Shown here piece after piece: positions 16,574 through 26,640 of a stretch of DNA of 64,000 bases. Every line of letters begins with the position of its first letter. Positions within the stretch are counted from its first letter, which is position 1. The notes beneath the pieces were generated by a model that made no database searches, was not told where the DNA came from, and saw only the letters and a program-made list of their open reading frames with translations. A program made the translations under genes and the position numbers. Source of the stretch: Epilithonimonas mollis (GTDB taxonomy: Bacteria > Bacteroidota > Bacteroidia > Flavobacteriales > Weeksellaceae); the NCBI RefSeq assembly GCF_900142325.1, contig NZ_FRAM01000002.1, positions 124,001 through 188,000 on the forward strand, in the 5' to 3' direction.

Positions 16574-19110
16574 TATTTCTTTTCCCGTCTCTGCATTTGC
16601 ATTTGCTGTGTCGCAGTGGTGGTTTGCTGTCCTGAAGCTTCTCCCGATCCCGGTTTCCCCGGGCCAAATCCGATTGGAGCAGAGGCGTTCATTTTTTCTT
16701 CTATTTCTGTTCCGTCGTCGGTTGGCAGTACTTTCTGGTTCTCTTGTTGCGTGACGGCTTTTCCGGTTTCGTCGGTTAATTCCAGCTTCGCATCACTCTT
16801 CAGAAATTTGAGAAGTTCCTGTGCTTTTTTTCCTTCCGGCGTATTTTTATAATTCAGAACGATCTGTTCCAGCTGAAGAATCATAATTTCTTTTCCGGCT
16901 GTTTTTCCTGCATTATAAGCATTCAGCAGATAGAATTTAGGGATCAGAGCGTCTTTTGGATTATCCGTGATGGCTTTATCAATCATAGCTGCAGACTCTG
17001 CATACTTCTCATTAAGATAAAGCTTATACGATTCTGCATAGAGTTTTTCTACATCTTCAGTCGATTTGTTAAAATCCTTGTTTTTCGGATTCTTTACGAA
17101 TTCTGCATAAGAAGTATAAGGATATTTTTCCAGAATCAGCTGCTTAGCTTTTTCTGCATCTGCCGGATTTTTTTCATAATTAAATACAAAAATATTATAC
17201 AAAGCCATCAGGTCGGTTTCCTCATGAGGCTTATTTTCTACAAGATCATATAGTGTTTTCGTTGCGAGTTTTGTATTTCCAAAAAATGTTTCATACATTC
17301 TTCCCATTCCCAGACTTGCGGTGTCTCTGTCTTTTTTTAGCTTATCAAGTTCTGCTTTGGAAGTCGGTATTTTTTCGATATAGAATTCCGGTTCCAGTCT
17401 TCTTGGGTCAGGTGCACTGGTGATTCCTAACGCTTCATTTTTTAGATCTTCAATTGTTGTTGTTTTTGCAGAATAACGCCAGTTGTCCTGCAAAGTTCTG
17501 TTTCCCCAAAGTTGTTTGAAGGCATTCTCACCTCTCGGGATATTATTGGAATTTGCAAAGTAAAAACTGGAGCCGCCCGTATTGATCCCAAAATTCTGAA
17601 AACTGTTGCCGTCTGTGGGATTATTTGCAAAAATTGAGTTCGCATTATAGTCGGAGTTGTCAAAACCTTTGCTTCTCTCTGCACGTTTTTTTTCCAGTTC
17701 TGCTACTGCTTCCTTTTCTTTGATTTTGTCTATGTATTTGGTAAAGTAATCTCTTTTTTCTGCATCAGACATTTTTGTCAGAGCCAGGATGCTGTCGTTT
17801 TTCTTTACAATATAATAGTTTTTAGAAAGCTTTTTAATGTTCGCAGTAAGGTCCGTGAGACGGTCTTTTTCCGGTTTATAACTCATCACAGCAAGCGCGC
17901 TGTCATAATAAACGCCAGCTGTGAGATAATCATCTTTTGCAAAATATTTCTTAGCAATTTCAGAATAGGTGAGTCCGCGGATCTGCGGGTCAGACTGTTT
18001 TTCCTTCAGCGCTTTTCTGAAATAGGAGTCAGCGATAGAGTCCTTCGTCGCATTGGTTGCAATCAATCCGCTGGCATAATACAGCTCATTTTTTCGGGAA
18101 GCGTAAGTTCCTTTTTTAGCGATTTTCTCGATGTAAGCAATTGCTTCTTCATAGCTGTCTGCTTTTCCGTCGAAGGTTTTTGCAATTTCTATCTGTGATT
18201 TGACCTCGAATTCGTAGCTGTTGGCATATTTATAAGCGGCTGCAAAAGATTCTCTTGCTTCGGATTTTTGTCCAAGACCAGCCAGAATCTGTCCTCTGAG
18301 AAAAGCGATTCTGCTTTTGGTTTTTCTGTTATTGTTGTATGTGAAAGCATCTTCCAGAACTTCTGCTGCAATTTCTTTTTTGCCCCATTTCAGGAAATTA
18401 TCGGCCTGATAAACCTTAAGAATTCTTTTTTGCTCTTTTGTCAGTTTTATTTTGGGATCATCTTCCAGTTCTTTGAAAACCTCATCTGCACGGTAATATT
18501 CCTTCATCTTCGTATAATTCGCAGCCTGATAAATTCTTGCCAAAGGAAGTCTTTTATCCTTACTCATCGTATTGAATATATAACCGAGTGCATCCAGAGA
18601 CTCCAGATGTTTTCCCTGGTACATTCTGGCCTTTGCCAAAAGCATATAAGCTTCGAATATCTTCTTGTTTTTCTCCACACCATTCACAAGAACAGAATAT
18701 TTTGAAATAGCTTTCAGAGCTTTGGCTTCAGTAATCTGAAGCGTTGTGGCGCCTTTTTTATTACCGGCATTCGGGGAACTGTTTTGTGCAGTTCTGGGAT
18801 TTCCCCGGAAAGAAGGAGGCGCATCTGGATCCGGAGCATTACCCTGGTTACCGAAAGACGTCCCTGTCTGTAGCTCGGACAGATTATCTTCCGTCGTATA
18901 GACAGCGATATAAGGATCGTAAAAATTGTCTACGTGTGTTTTGTCACGATTTTCCATTTCAGCAAGAAAAGATTCCTTACTGTTAAAAAGTGTATTGTGG
19001 AAGGTTAGAAATCGATTGACAGGCCCGCTTTTGGTCTTTTTCTTTTTGGTGCGCGGGTTACATGCAATAACGCTAACGACGGCAAGTATGATTAGTAAAT
19101 ATTTTTTCAT
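16573..19110 (-). CDS. SprE/PorW-like TPR lipoprotein of type IX secretion
   Basis: An 845-residue lipoprotein (lipobox VIAC, Cys17) with many tetratricopeptide-type helical pairs from about 120 to 770 and a low-complexity Gln/Gly-rich tail. The N-terminus after the Lys-rich patch (FLTFHNTLFNSKESFLAEM) matches the start of flavobacterial SprE/PorW proteins, which link the PorK/N ring and the PorL/M motor of the T9SS and are needed for gliding and secretion. The T9SS tails on two proteins in this window are consistent with such a system. The call rests on pattern similarity and the general TPR layout, so another TPR lipoprotein is possible. Confidence 0.7.
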   Translation of the reverse strand: MKKYLLIILAVVSVIACNPRTKKKKTKSGPVNRFLTFHNTLFNSKESFLAEMENRDKTHVDNFYDPYIAVYTTEDNLSELQTGTSFGNQGNAPDPDAPPSFRGNPRTAQNSSPNAGNKKGATTLQITEAKALKAISKYSVLVNGVEKNKKIFEAYMLLAKARMYQGKHLESLDALGYIFNTMSKDKRLPLARIYQAANYTKMKEYYRADEVFKELEDDPKIKLTKEQKRILKVYQADNFLKWGKKEIAAEVLEDAFTYNNNRKTKSRIAFLRGQILAGLGQKSEARESFAAAYKYANSYEFEVKSQIEIAKTFDGKADSYEEAIAYIEKIAKKGTYASRKNELYYASGLIATNATKDSIADSYFRKALKEKQSDPQIRGLTYSEIAKKYFAKDDYLTAGVYYDSALAVMSYKPEKDRLTDLTANIKKLSKNYYIVKKNDSILALTKMSDAEKRDYFTKYIDKIKEKEAVAELEKKRAERSKGFDNSDYNANSIFANNPTDGNSFQNFGINTGGSSFYFANSNNIPRGENAFKQLWGNRTLQDNWRYSAKTTTIEDLKNEALGITSAPDPRRLEPEFYIEKIPTSKAELDKLKKDRDTASLGMGRMYETFFGNTKLATKTLYDLVENKPHEETDLMALYNIFVFNYEKNPADAEKAKQLILEKYPYTSYAEFVKNPKNKDFNKSTEDVEKLYAESYKLYLNEKYAESAAMIDKAITDNPKDALIPKFYLLNAYNAGKTAGKEIMILQLEQIVLNYKNTPEGKKAQELLKFLKSDAKLELTDETGKAVTQQENQKVLPTDDGTEIEEKMNASAPIGFGPGKPGSGEASGQQTTTATQQMQMQRREKK

Positions 19111-19195
19111 TTAAGTTATTTCAATAATGAAATCGTTGATTGATCCTGTAAAAATAACGAAATTTTACAAGGAAAATTATTCAAAAATTTCAGTT

Positions 19196-19768
19196 TTAAA
19201 AATTGTTTGGAAAACACCTGAGTTTTATAAGTTCCTGATAGACCAAATCGACCGGAAATCCCATTACAGAATAGAAAGATCCTGTGATAGTTTTGATCTT
19301 TGTCATCCCCAGCCATTCCTGGATTCCGTAAGAACCGGCCTTGTCAAAGGGCTGATAATTTTTGATATAATACTCGATTTCATAATCGGTGATTTCTGAA
19401 AATTCCACATCAGTTTTACTTGTTCTGCTGACCTGAGTTGCCTCTGTTTTGACAGTGAAAGCCGTATAAACCTGATGGGTTTTCCCCGACAGATTTTTCA
19501 GCATTTCAAAAGCTTCTTCTCCTGATTGTGGTTTTAGAAGTATTTTTTGATCCATTGCAACAATCGTGTCGGAAGTCAGCAGAATCTCATCAGGATCTAG
19601 ATCGAAAGTGTTTGCTTTCTTATCGGAAACATAGCCGGCAATTTGATTTGGTTTCAGATCATCAGGATAGGTTTCGTCAACATCAATTTTCACCAGTTCA
19701 AATTGATAGCCTAACTGGGTTAATAATTCCTTTCGTCTGGGAGAATTGGAAGCGAGTAGTAATCTCAA
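19196..19768 (-). CDS. maf: Maf-like nucleoside triphosphate pyrophosphatase
   Basis: A 190-residue cytosolic enzyme of the Maf/HAM1 fold that hydrolyses dTTP/UTP or modified nucleotides to monophosphates. The N-terminal LLLASNSPRRKELL signature, VDETYP, SDTIVAMDQKILLKP and KAGSYGIQEW are all present. QEWLG and the length fit the YhdE (dTTP/UTP) subgroup. It follows the KdsC-like phosphatase by 10 bp and is likely in one operon with it. Confidence 0.9.
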   Translation of the reverse strand: MRLLLASNSPRRKELLTQLGYQFELVKIDVDETYPDDLKPNQIAGYVSDKKANTFDLDPDEILLTSDTIVAMDQKILLKPQSGEEAFEMLKNLSGKTHQVYTAFTVKTEATQVSRTSKTDVEFSEITDYEIEYYIKNYQPFDKAGSYGIQEWLGMTKIKTITGSFYSVMGFPVDLVYQELIKLRCFPNNF

Positions 19769-19778
19769 AATGAATAAA

Positions 19779-20300
19779 TTAAGCTGATTTTGTTTCCTCG
19801 TCCAGATTCCATTTTCCCTGTACTTTCATCACCTGTTCTATGACATCACGGACTGCCCCTTTGCCGCCAAAAACCGGCGAGATGTAATCCGAAATTGCCT
19901 TCACTTCCGGAACGGCATTTGCCGGGCAAGCTGATATCTCCGCCAGTTTCATAATCCCGATATCCGGAATATCGTCCCCCATCATCAGAATCTCAGAATC
20001 ATGGAGATTATATTTTGCTTTGAAATCTTCATAATCTGTAATTTTATGAGAAGATTTGGCATAATAATCTTTGATGCCAAGATATTCCATTCTGTTCTTC
20101 ACCATCGGATCATTTCCGCCAGTAATAATGCCGATTTTATAACCTTGTTTCAGACATTGTACAACGGCATAACCATCCAGCACGCTCATTACTCTGGACA
20201 TATTCCTGTCCGGCAAAAGATATACGCTTCCATCTGTAAAGACACCATCGATATCAAACACGAATGCTTTTATATTTTTAAGTTTAGGTAAATAACTCAT
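19779..20300 (-). CDS. kdsC: KdsC-type HAD phosphatase (3-deoxy-manno-octulosonate 8-phosphatase)
   Basis: A 173-residue HAD-superfamily C0 phosphatase that dephosphorylates Kdo-8-phosphate in the lipid A-core pathway. FVFDIDGVFTDG holds the nucleophile Asp16 and acid/base Asp18. IITGG is motif II, and MGDDIPDIGIMKLA is motif IV. Length and cap-less form match KdsC. No kdsA or kdsD lies nearby. Some close relatives act on other nonulosonate phosphates, so the exact substrate is inferred. It is co-directional with maf, 10 bp apart. Confidence 0.85.
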   Translation of the reverse strand: MSYLPKLKNIKAFVFDIDGVFTDGSVYLLPDRNMSRVMSVLDGYAVVQCLKQGYKIGIITGGNDPMVKNRMEYLGIKDYYAKSSHKITDYEDFKAKYNLHDSEILMMGDDIPDIGIMKLAEISACPANAVPEVKAISDYISPVFGGKGAVRDVIEQVMKVQGKWNLDEETKSA

Positions 20301-20320
20301 AATTTCCTGATCAATTGAAT

Positions 20321-20347
20321 AAAAAAAGTCCTCCCGAAAGAGGACTA
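20321..20347 (-). terminator. Terminator of the GLPGLI gene
   Basis: AGTCCTC/GAGGACT stem with a CCGAAA loop and seven T on the minus strand, 24 bp past the stop codon at 20371. Confidence 0.8.
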
Positions 20348-20370
20348 TAAAAATAGTGTTTTATGCTTAA

Positions 20371-21273
20371 TTACGGGTAAAGTGCCGGTTCGATTTTGTT
20401 GTTATTATTTTTGATCTCTTCTTTTTGGTTTTTTTCTATCGCTCTAAGAACTTCTGAAGGATCTGTGATGATCTTGCCGTCCACATTAAGCGTTAGTTTC
20501 ATATTGCCCTGTGACAGGATCTGGCGTGTATCTTTTACAGGGTCATTTTTATATTCTTTCCACTGTTTTCTGAATTGTTCTTCGGAAACTTCTATTTCTT
20601 TTCCGCCCGGAACGCCAAATGTTTTAACCACCATTCCGCCCCTTGTGCTTCCGATATCTTCTTTTTCAATTTTCACGACTTCATCAAATTTTTTGCTTCC
20701 CAAGAATTTAAAGCTTTGTGTACCGCTGGCATCTTCTAGTTCCAAAATTAACCCAGGCAAACCGTAGAATTTGTATGGTCCGTCCTGAAACGGGAAATCC
20801 TGCGAGAACCAGGCCGTCCAGGATCTGCCGCCAAAGTCTGCTGTTGCTTTCTGAACTTCAAATTGTCCAACTTTTTTCTTGTCCGGTAATATTTTCCATA
20901 CCACCGGGTTTTCGTTTTTCACCAAAAATCTGGAATTTCCGATTCCTGTATGCAACACAATTCCGAAATCAGGATAGGTTTTTGAAACAGAAAATCCGAC
21001 TTTTCCCGCATTTCCGCCACGGAAATTAAAATTTGTGGAGCCCGTCTGGATTTGTTTTTTGAAATAAGCATCTCTTGTAGAGTCACTCACAAATTTTTGC
21101 CTGCTGTAGAACTCGCTTCCGTTTTTTTTGATGTCAAGATACATCAGCTCTGTTTCCAGAGAATCTTTCTTTTCCAGGCTGGAAGCAAACTTATATTCGT
21201 AAATAATTCTTGTTCCCTGCGCTAATGATAGGACGCTGATCAGAAGTAATAAAATAAAAAGTGTTTTTTTCAT
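20371..21273 (-). CDS. GLPGLI family secreted protein
   Basis: A 300-residue exported protein. Residues 1-18 are a signal peptide (LSLA|Q). The diagnostic segment near the middle reads FYGLPGLILELED, which defines the GLPGLI family of Bacteroidota. AWFSQDFPFQDGPYKF precedes it, as usual. Function is unknown; members often lie beside TonB-dependent or outer-membrane barrel genes, as here with the receptor starting upstream at 24101. A terminator separates it from the receptor, so it may have its own promoter. Confidence 0.85.
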   Translation of the reverse strand: MKKTLFILLLLISVLSLAQGTRIIYEYKFASSLEKKDSLETELMYLDIKKNGSEFYSRQKFVSDSTRDAYFKKQIQTGSTNFNFRGGNAGKVGFSVSKTYPDFGIVLHTGIGNSRFLVKNENPVVWKILPDKKKVGQFEVQKATADFGGRSWTAWFSQDFPFQDGPYKFYGLPGLILELEDASGTQSFKFLGSKKFDEVVKIEKEDIGSTRGGMVVKTFGVPGGKEIEVSEEQFRKQWKEYKNDPVKDTRQILSQGNMKLTLNVDGKIITDPSEVLRAIEKNQKEEIKNNNNKIEPALYP

Positions 21274-21334
21274 AATAGTATTTTAACAAAGTTGATGATA
21301 ACTAAAAAATTAGTGATTTAAAATTAAGCAAAAT

Positions 21335-21367
21335 AAAAAGGCAGACAAAAAGATGAACTGCCTTTTG
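21335..21367 (-). terminator. Terminator of the 905-residue TonB receptor
   Basis: AAAAGGCAG (21336-21344) pairs with CTGCCTTTT (21358-21366), followed by T-rich DNA on the minus strand. Confidence 0.7.
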
Positions 21368-21383
21368 CAATTATAAAATAGTG

Positions 21384-24101
21384 TTATTTGAAATTGAATT
21401 TTACGGTGAACATAAACTGGCTTGGGCGGATATACATTTGGTTCGTTGTCACAAGCTGTTGGAAGGCGTCTACAGACACTGTTTCATAAACTTTCCTGTT
21501 GGCGATGTTCAACCATTTGAATTCAAAATCGATTTTTCTTTTAACCCAAGTGTATTGGTAAGATAAATCGAAGAAGGAGTTTCTGAAATTTTGTCCGCTT
21601 GCTTTTGTAGAGAGATCATCCCAGTTGAAACCAAAAGTGTGATTATCGCTTGGATAAATATAGGTGCTGAGGTTGTGGTTCCATCCGCTGGAATTCAAAA
21701 CAGTATTTAAAACTTTATTCGAATTTTTATTCCAGTTCATATTAATATTATAATCAATACTCAGCCAACTGAAGTAGGTATTATTGAACTTAATACCCAT
21801 AGATTGTCTGCTGTTGGTCGATTCTCCAAAAATACCATTAAAATTTGAAAAAGAATTGGAATCGGTATTGGATGCATTGACAGATAGGTTGGTTTTGAAT
21901 TTTGGAAAATATTTGCCGATTTCCGCACTTTCTGTCTGAGATTTTGTCGAGTTTTCCAAAGCCTGCAGCGTAAGTGTGGATATAAATCCATTTGTTGAAT
22001 AGGCTTCTATCAGGTTTCTCTTGTTGGTAGAATAGTTATATCTCACATTGAAAAATAAATTATTCAGCGGATTTCGGTACTCCAACCTGGTTCCTGCCAT
22101 TCTGGAAAGATATTGAGGCATTTGTACATTATCGCTGTATCTTACCTGCAGGTTTGTAGGACTTGTTAATATATTGCCACCGTACAGAAAACCAAAATTT
22201 CCAAAGTCATAAGACTGATTGGCGAAAGCCCAGATTTTGAAAAATGATGCAAAATCTAAACTCGCAAATAAATTGGGCTCAAAAACCGTTTTACTCTTAT
22301 CAAGGTAATTTTGTCTCATATTATCTTTATAAGTAATCCCATAAAAATTCATAGGAAGTGTTAGATTCAGGTTGAAGTTTTGGGATTTAAAATTAATGCC
22401 AACCTGTGTGTAAGGCTGCACTTCGTTCCAATCTACGTCATTTTGTTTATCCCTTCCCAAATAATAACGTGAATTATCTATTGATCCGGTGATAGCAGAT
22501 TTCAAATTGTTAAAATTGAGATTTAAACCAAATTCTGGTGTAAAGGTCCATTTTCTATATGAGAAGCCGACAGAAGCCGAATGATTCACCTCAATAGTTT
22601 CTGAATTAGCATATTGGGTAATTTTATCAAAAGCACTGAAGCCAAATTGTTCCATATATTTTCCCGGAGAAACAGTCATCGTTTGTCTGTCTTTTTGGTA
22701 CTTGACGTAGCTCATGAAATTGACCAGTTTGTCTTTCCATGGAATGATCGTACTCAATGAGTTTTGGAAAGTTCCTGTTGGAGATTCCAGAGACTCATTA
22801 GCGAATTTATTTATAGGTGTCGCGGTAACATCATTTTTTGCGGGAGGCAGGTTATTATCTACATTAGCCCGGTCTGTATTCCAGAAGCTATTCCAGGTTG
22901 TTGTATTTTTAAAAAAACCCTTTTTTGCATTTTTAGTAAAAACCAATTCTCCTTTTGCTACATTATCAAAAAATCGATTGTCAGTAGAAGAAATAAAAAT
23001 TCCACCACCGTCTACAGTCGGCGACTGTGGGCCGAAAACCTTTGTCTGCACATCTTCTCTCGTAATACTGTTATTGGTGTAGGACGCATTTGCTTTCAGT
23101 TCCCACTCCTTGTTTTTGAAAGGGCTTGTCAACAGGTTGGCGGAAAAGAAATGAACGTTGTTCAAAAGATATCTTTTTTCCGGGATGTTCGGAACGCCTG
23201 CGGTTTCAAGGTTTGTCCAGGATTTTTGAGCAGCCTGACTTCTTCGTCCTTCCCAGCGATTTCCAAATGAAAGGATATTACCTTCGTTTTCCACACTTTC
23301 ACCGTTATTGTTGGCTTTGTAGTTTACCACCCACTGGTTTTTTTGACCAAAAAACATCGGTGTAAGTTTTACATTCCAGAGAAGCGGGCTGAATCCGGCA
23401 CCGATCTCTCCACGCCCGGTCATAGTGACTGATTTTTTCAGCTTAATGTTAAGTGCAGCCTGTTCAGAAGGCACTTTATCTCTCAAGATGCTTACCGGCT
23501 GGTGGTTTTCCAAAACCTCTACTTTGGAAACGGCATCTTTTGGCAGGGAATTGTTGACGGTTCCGTAACCGCCTTCCATCAGATCCTTTCCATTGACATA
23601 AAATTTATTGATAGCTTCGCCCTGATATAGAACAGTTCCGTCCTTATTCACCTCGATCCCAGGTATTTTTTTCAAAACATCCGCAAGCGTACGGTCATTT
23701 TTATTTTCAAAAGACTTAAGATCGTAAGAGATGGTGTCTCCTTTTTTAGTAATAAGCTTTGTTTTAAGTCTCACTTCCTGGATTTCTGTTGCCTGAGAAT
23801 CCATGGAAAAATTGAGTTTCTGATCTTCATTTTTTATGGATTTTGTAATTGGCTTTTGATTGAAAGCTTTGATCTTTAGATCAAGATTCATTTCTGAAGA
23901 ATTGAAAGTGACTTTATATTCTCCTTTTGCATTGGAAATTCCGTACGCCAGGATAGCGTTTTTTCCAGGCTCTTCGATTGTTACACTTGCACTGGCAAGC
24001 GGTTTTCCGTCCGCATCGTTTATGAGTCCTGATATGGTCTTCTGTGCAAAAACTACATTAGTAAACATCAGCATTAAAAAGACAAGTAGAATTTTTTTCA
24101 T
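21384..24101 (-). CDS. TonB-dependent receptor-like outer membrane protein with carboxypeptidase-regulatory domain
   Basis: A 905-residue outer membrane protein. A signal peptide (VVFA|Q) is followed by a carboxypeptidase-regulatory-like beta-sandwich (about 22-105) and a plug domain (VLKKIPGIEVNKDG near 145; FYVNGKDLMEGG). A long beta-barrel ends in aromatic F (KFNFK), as for BAM clients. It belongs to the outer membrane beta-barrel group often found with GLPGLI proteins; transported substrate, if any, is unknown. The neighbouring GLPGLI gene supports a functional pair. Confidence 0.82.
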   Translation of the reverse strand: MKKILLVFLMLMFTNVVFAQKTISGLINDADGKPLASASVTIEEPGKNAILAYGISNAKGEYKVTFNSSEMNLDLKIKAFNQKPITKSIKNEDQKLNFSMDSQATEIQEVRLKTKLITKKGDTISYDLKSFENKNDRTLADVLKKIPGIEVNKDGTVLYQGEAINKFYVNGKDLMEGGYGTVNNSLPKDAVSKVEVLENHQPVSILRDKVPSEQAALNIKLKKSVTMTGRGEIGAGFSPLLWNVKLTPMFFGQKNQWVVNYKANNNGESVENEGNILSFGNRWEGRRSQAAQKSWTNLETAGVPNIPEKRYLLNNVHFFSANLLTSPFKNKEWELKANASYTNNSITREDVQTKVFGPQSPTVDGGGIFISSTDNRFFDNVAKGELVFTKNAKKGFFKNTTTWNSFWNTDRANVDNNLPPAKNDVTATPINKFANESLESPTGTFQNSLSTIIPWKDKLVNFMSYVKYQKDRQTMTVSPGKYMEQFGFSAFDKITQYANSETIEVNHSASVGFSYRKWTFTPEFGLNLNFNNLKSAITGSIDNSRYYLGRDKQNDVDWNEVQPYTQVGINFKSQNFNLNLTLPMNFYGITYKDNMRQNYLDKSKTVFEPNLFASLDFASFFKIWAFANQSYDFGNFGFLYGGNILTSPTNLQVRYSDNVQMPQYLSRMAGTRLEYRNPLNNLFFNVRYNYSTNKRNLIEAYSTNGFISTLTLQALENSTKSQTESAEIGKYFPKFKTNLSVNASNTDSNSFSNFNGIFGESTNSRQSMGIKFNNTYFSWLSIDYNINMNWNKNSNKVLNTVLNSSGWNHNLSTYIYPSDNHTFGFNWDDLSTKASGQNFRNSFFDLSYQYTWVKRKIDFEFKWLNIANRKVYETVSVDAFQQLVTTNQMYIRPSQFMFTVKFNFK

Positions 24102-24302
24102 AATTAATAATTATTATCACTAAAATGTTAGTAATTAAAATATGCAAAATGTTACAAAGTTTTTATTGGACTGATAAAAATGACTTATGTTAAATATTAC
24201 CAGAGTTCCAAAAAATGACGAAGCTTGTATGATTGATATCTGTTATTTACAAGTATTACAAATACGATAGGCGATTTTTTATATTATAAGATGAAATTTT
24301 AA

Positions 24303-24310
24303 TAAATTTG
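24303..24310 (+). promoter_or_regulatory. Possible -7 box of the JmjC-like gene
   Basis: TAAATTTG fits TAnnTTTG, 20 bp before the start codon at 24331. The rest of the 229-bp divergent gap shows nothing further that I can name. Confidence 0.4.
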
Positions 24311-24330
24311 TCGCTTAATATTAGATTAAC

Positions 24331-25215
24331 ATGGGAATCATTCTAAAACCTATTGATATAGTAGATGATATTTCTAAAGAAGATTTTCTCGAAAAATATC
24401 TCAAACCACGCAAACCTGTTGTGATAAAAAACATGGCCAGAAACTGGCCGGCTTACCAGAAGTGGACGATGGATTACATCAAAGAAGTTGTCGGAGATGT
24501 GACAGTTCCTTTGTATGACAGTGCCAAAGCCGATCCTGCTGCACCGATCAATGCGCCGACGACAGAAATGAAATTTGCGGATTATATCGATTTGATACAA
24601 AGAGAACCCACAGACCTGAGAATTTTCTTCTTCGACCCGATAAAACATGCGCCCAAAATCCTAAAAGATTACCATTCTCCAAAAGAGCTCATGGGCGGTT
24701 TTCTGGACAAATATCCAAGCATGTTCTTTGGAGGAAAAAGCTCTGTAACCTTCCTCCATTACGATATCGATATGGCTCATATTTTCCATACACATTTCAA
24801 CGGTAGGAAACATATTCTTCTTTTCGATTACAAATGGAAGGACAGGCTTTATCAGATTCCTTATGCGACTTATGCTTTGGAAGACTATGATATAGAAAAC
24901 CCTGATTTTACAAAGTTTCCGGCATTGGATGGTGTAGAAGGCATTGAGTGTTTTCTGGAACATGGCGACACCCTTTTCATGCCGACAGGCTGGTGGCACT
25001 GGATGAAGTATCTGGATGGAAGCTTCTCTATATCTCTCAGAGCATGGGACAAAAGCTGGGCCGTAAAAGCACACTCTCTCTGGAATCTGACTGTCCAGAG
25101 AAACTTTGATAATTTTATGAAGAAAAATTTCAAAGCAAAGTATATGAACTGGAAGGAAAAGAAAGCCATCGAAAGAGCAAATTATGCTTTGAAGAAAGGA
25201 CTTCCGAAGCGATAA
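24331..25215 (+). CDS. Cupin-like/JmjC-type Fe(II)/2-oxoglutarate oxygenase
   Basis: A 294-residue cytosolic protein of the cupin_8 (JmjC-like) family. The Fe(II) triad is His143 and Asp145 in LHYDIDM, and His223 in PTGWWHWM. NGRKHILLFD (157-166) supplies the usual Lys for 2-oxoglutarate binding, and KPVVIKNMARNWPA at 28-41 is the conserved N-terminal block. Bacterial relatives hydroxylate ribosomal proteins or other side chains; the substrate here is not evident. Single gene with its own terminator. Confidence 0.85.
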   Translation: MGIILKPIDIVDDISKEDFLEKYLKPRKPVVIKNMARNWPAYQKWTMDYIKEVVGDVTVPLYDSAKADPAAPINAPTTEMKFADYIDLIQREPTDLRIFFFDPIKHAPKILKDYHSPKELMGGFLDKYPSMFFGGKSSVTFLHYDIDMAHIFHTHFNGRKHILLFDYKWKDRLYQIPYATYALEDYDIENPDFTKFPALDGVEGIECFLEHGDTLFMPTGWWHWMKYLDGSFSISLRAWDKSWAVKAHSLWNLTVQRNFDNFMKKNFKAKYMNWKEKKAIERANYALKKGLPKR

Positions 25216-25232
25216 TTTAATTCATTAAAAAC

Positions 25233-25267
25233 AAAAATGCAGCTAAAACCAGCTGCATTTTGTTTTT
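25233..25267. terminator. Bidirectional terminator
   Basis: AAAATGCAGCT, loop AAAACC, AGCTGCATTTT. It lies between the convergent JmjC-like and gdhA genes and has T tracts on both strands. Confidence 0.85.
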
Positions 25268-25281
25268 ATTACTGATGAAAA

Positions 25282-26640
25282 TTATACGACACCTTGCGCC
25301 AGCATGGCTTCGGCAACTTTTACGAAGCCGGCAATATTAGCACCTTTTACATAGTTTACGTATCCGTTTTCTTCTTTCCCGTAATCTCTGCAAGCTTTGT
25401 GGATACCGATCATAATCTCTTTCAGTCTTGCATCTACTTCTTCGGAAGTCCAGTTCAGTCTGATAGAGTTCTGTGTCATCTCTAATCCTGATGTTGCAAC
25501 ACCACCAGCGTTAGACGCTTTTCCAGGCGAAAACAATACCTGATTATCAAGGAAATAATTGATAGCATCCAGAGTGGAAGGCATATTGGCAGCTTCTGTT
25601 ACACACAGACATCCGTTCGCAACCAGTTTTATAGCATCTTCCAGATCTAGTTCATTTTGTGTGGCACAAGGAAAAGCGACATCACATTTCACTTCCCAAG
25701 GACGTTTTCCTGCGTGGAATTCTGCAGATGGATATTTTGTAACATAGTCAGCAGCTCTGTTATTCCCGCTTGCTCTCAGTTCCAGCATATAATCTATCTT
25801 TTCTCCGGAGATCCCGTCTTTATCATAGATATAGCCATCCGGTCCGGAGATCGTAAGAACTTTTCCACCAAGTTCTGTGAATTTTTTCACAACACCCCAT
25901 GCCACGTTTCCAAATCCCGAAACCGTTGCCGTTTTTCCTTCGATCTTCTCATCAATGGTTTTCAGCATTTGTTCAGCAAAATAAACGACGCCATAACCTG
26001 TAGCTTCTGGTCTGATCAATGATCCGCCATAGGCAAGACCTTTTCCTGTCAAAACACCGGTAAACTCGTTTCTGATTTTTTTATACATCCCGAAAAGATA
26101 ACCAATTTCTCTGGCTCCAACTCCGATGTCGCCAGCAGGAACATCCGTTTCCGGACCGATATGTTTGCAAAGCTCCGTCATGAAAGCCTGGCAAAAACGC
26201 ATAACCTCCATATCAGATTTACCTTGCGGATCAAAATCTGAACCTCCTTTTCCGCCTCCCATCGGAAGCGTTGTCAGACTATTTTTGAAAACCTGTTCGA
26301 AAGCAAGGAATTTTAAAACACTAAGATTTACCGTTGGATGGAATCTGATTCCTCCTTTGTAAGGTCCAATCGCAGAATTCATCTGGATTCTGAAACCTCT
26401 GTTAACTTGGATCTCTCCTTTGTCATCAATCCAGGGCACACGGAAAATGATTACTCTTTCCGGCTCTGCCATTCTCTCTAAGAGCTTCATTCCGGTATAT
26501 TCTTTTCTTGTGGCTATGAAAGGAATAACGGTTACCGCAACTTCTTTTACAGCTTGGATAAACTCGGGTTCGTTAGGGTTTTTGGCTTCAATTTTAGCCA
26601 TAAATTCCTGAATCTTTTCTTCAACGTTAAATAATTCCAT
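25282..26640 (-). CDS. gdhA: NADP-type glutamate dehydrogenase
   Basis: A 452-residue cytosolic hexameric enzyme that aminates 2-oxoglutarate to glutamate. GPYKGGIRFHP with the following KFLAFEQVFKNSLT is the glutamate-binding block; PMGGGKGGSDFDP holds the catalytic lysine; GFGNVAWG is the Rossmann dinucleotide loop. Length and the small-subunit class match the GdhA of enterobacteria and Bacteroides. The promoter is well formed, and an inverted repeat overlaps its -7 box and the start codon, which suggests tight control, perhaps by nitrogen status. Confidence 0.95.
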   Translation of the reverse strand: MELFNVEEKIQEFMAKIEAKNPNEPEFIQAVKEVAVTVIPFIATRKEYTGMKLLERMAEPERVIIFRVPWIDDKGEIQVNRGFRIQMNSAIGPYKGGIRFHPTVNLSVLKFLAFEQVFKNSLTTLPMGGGKGGSDFDPQGKSDMEVMRFCQAFMTELCKHIGPETDVPAGDIGVGAREIGYLFGMYKKIRNEFTGVLTGKGLAYGGSLIRPEATGYGVVYFAEQMLKTIDEKIEGKTATVSGFGNVAWGVVKKFTELGGKVLTISGPDGYIYDKDGISGEKIDYMLELRASGNNRAADYVTKYPSAEFHAGKRPWEVKCDVAFPCATQNELDLEDAIKLVANGCLCVTEAANMPSTLDAINYFLDNQVLFSPGKASNAGGVATSGLEMTQNSIRLNWTSEEVDARLKEIMIGIHKACRDYGKEENGYVNYVKGANIAGFVKVAEAMLAQGVV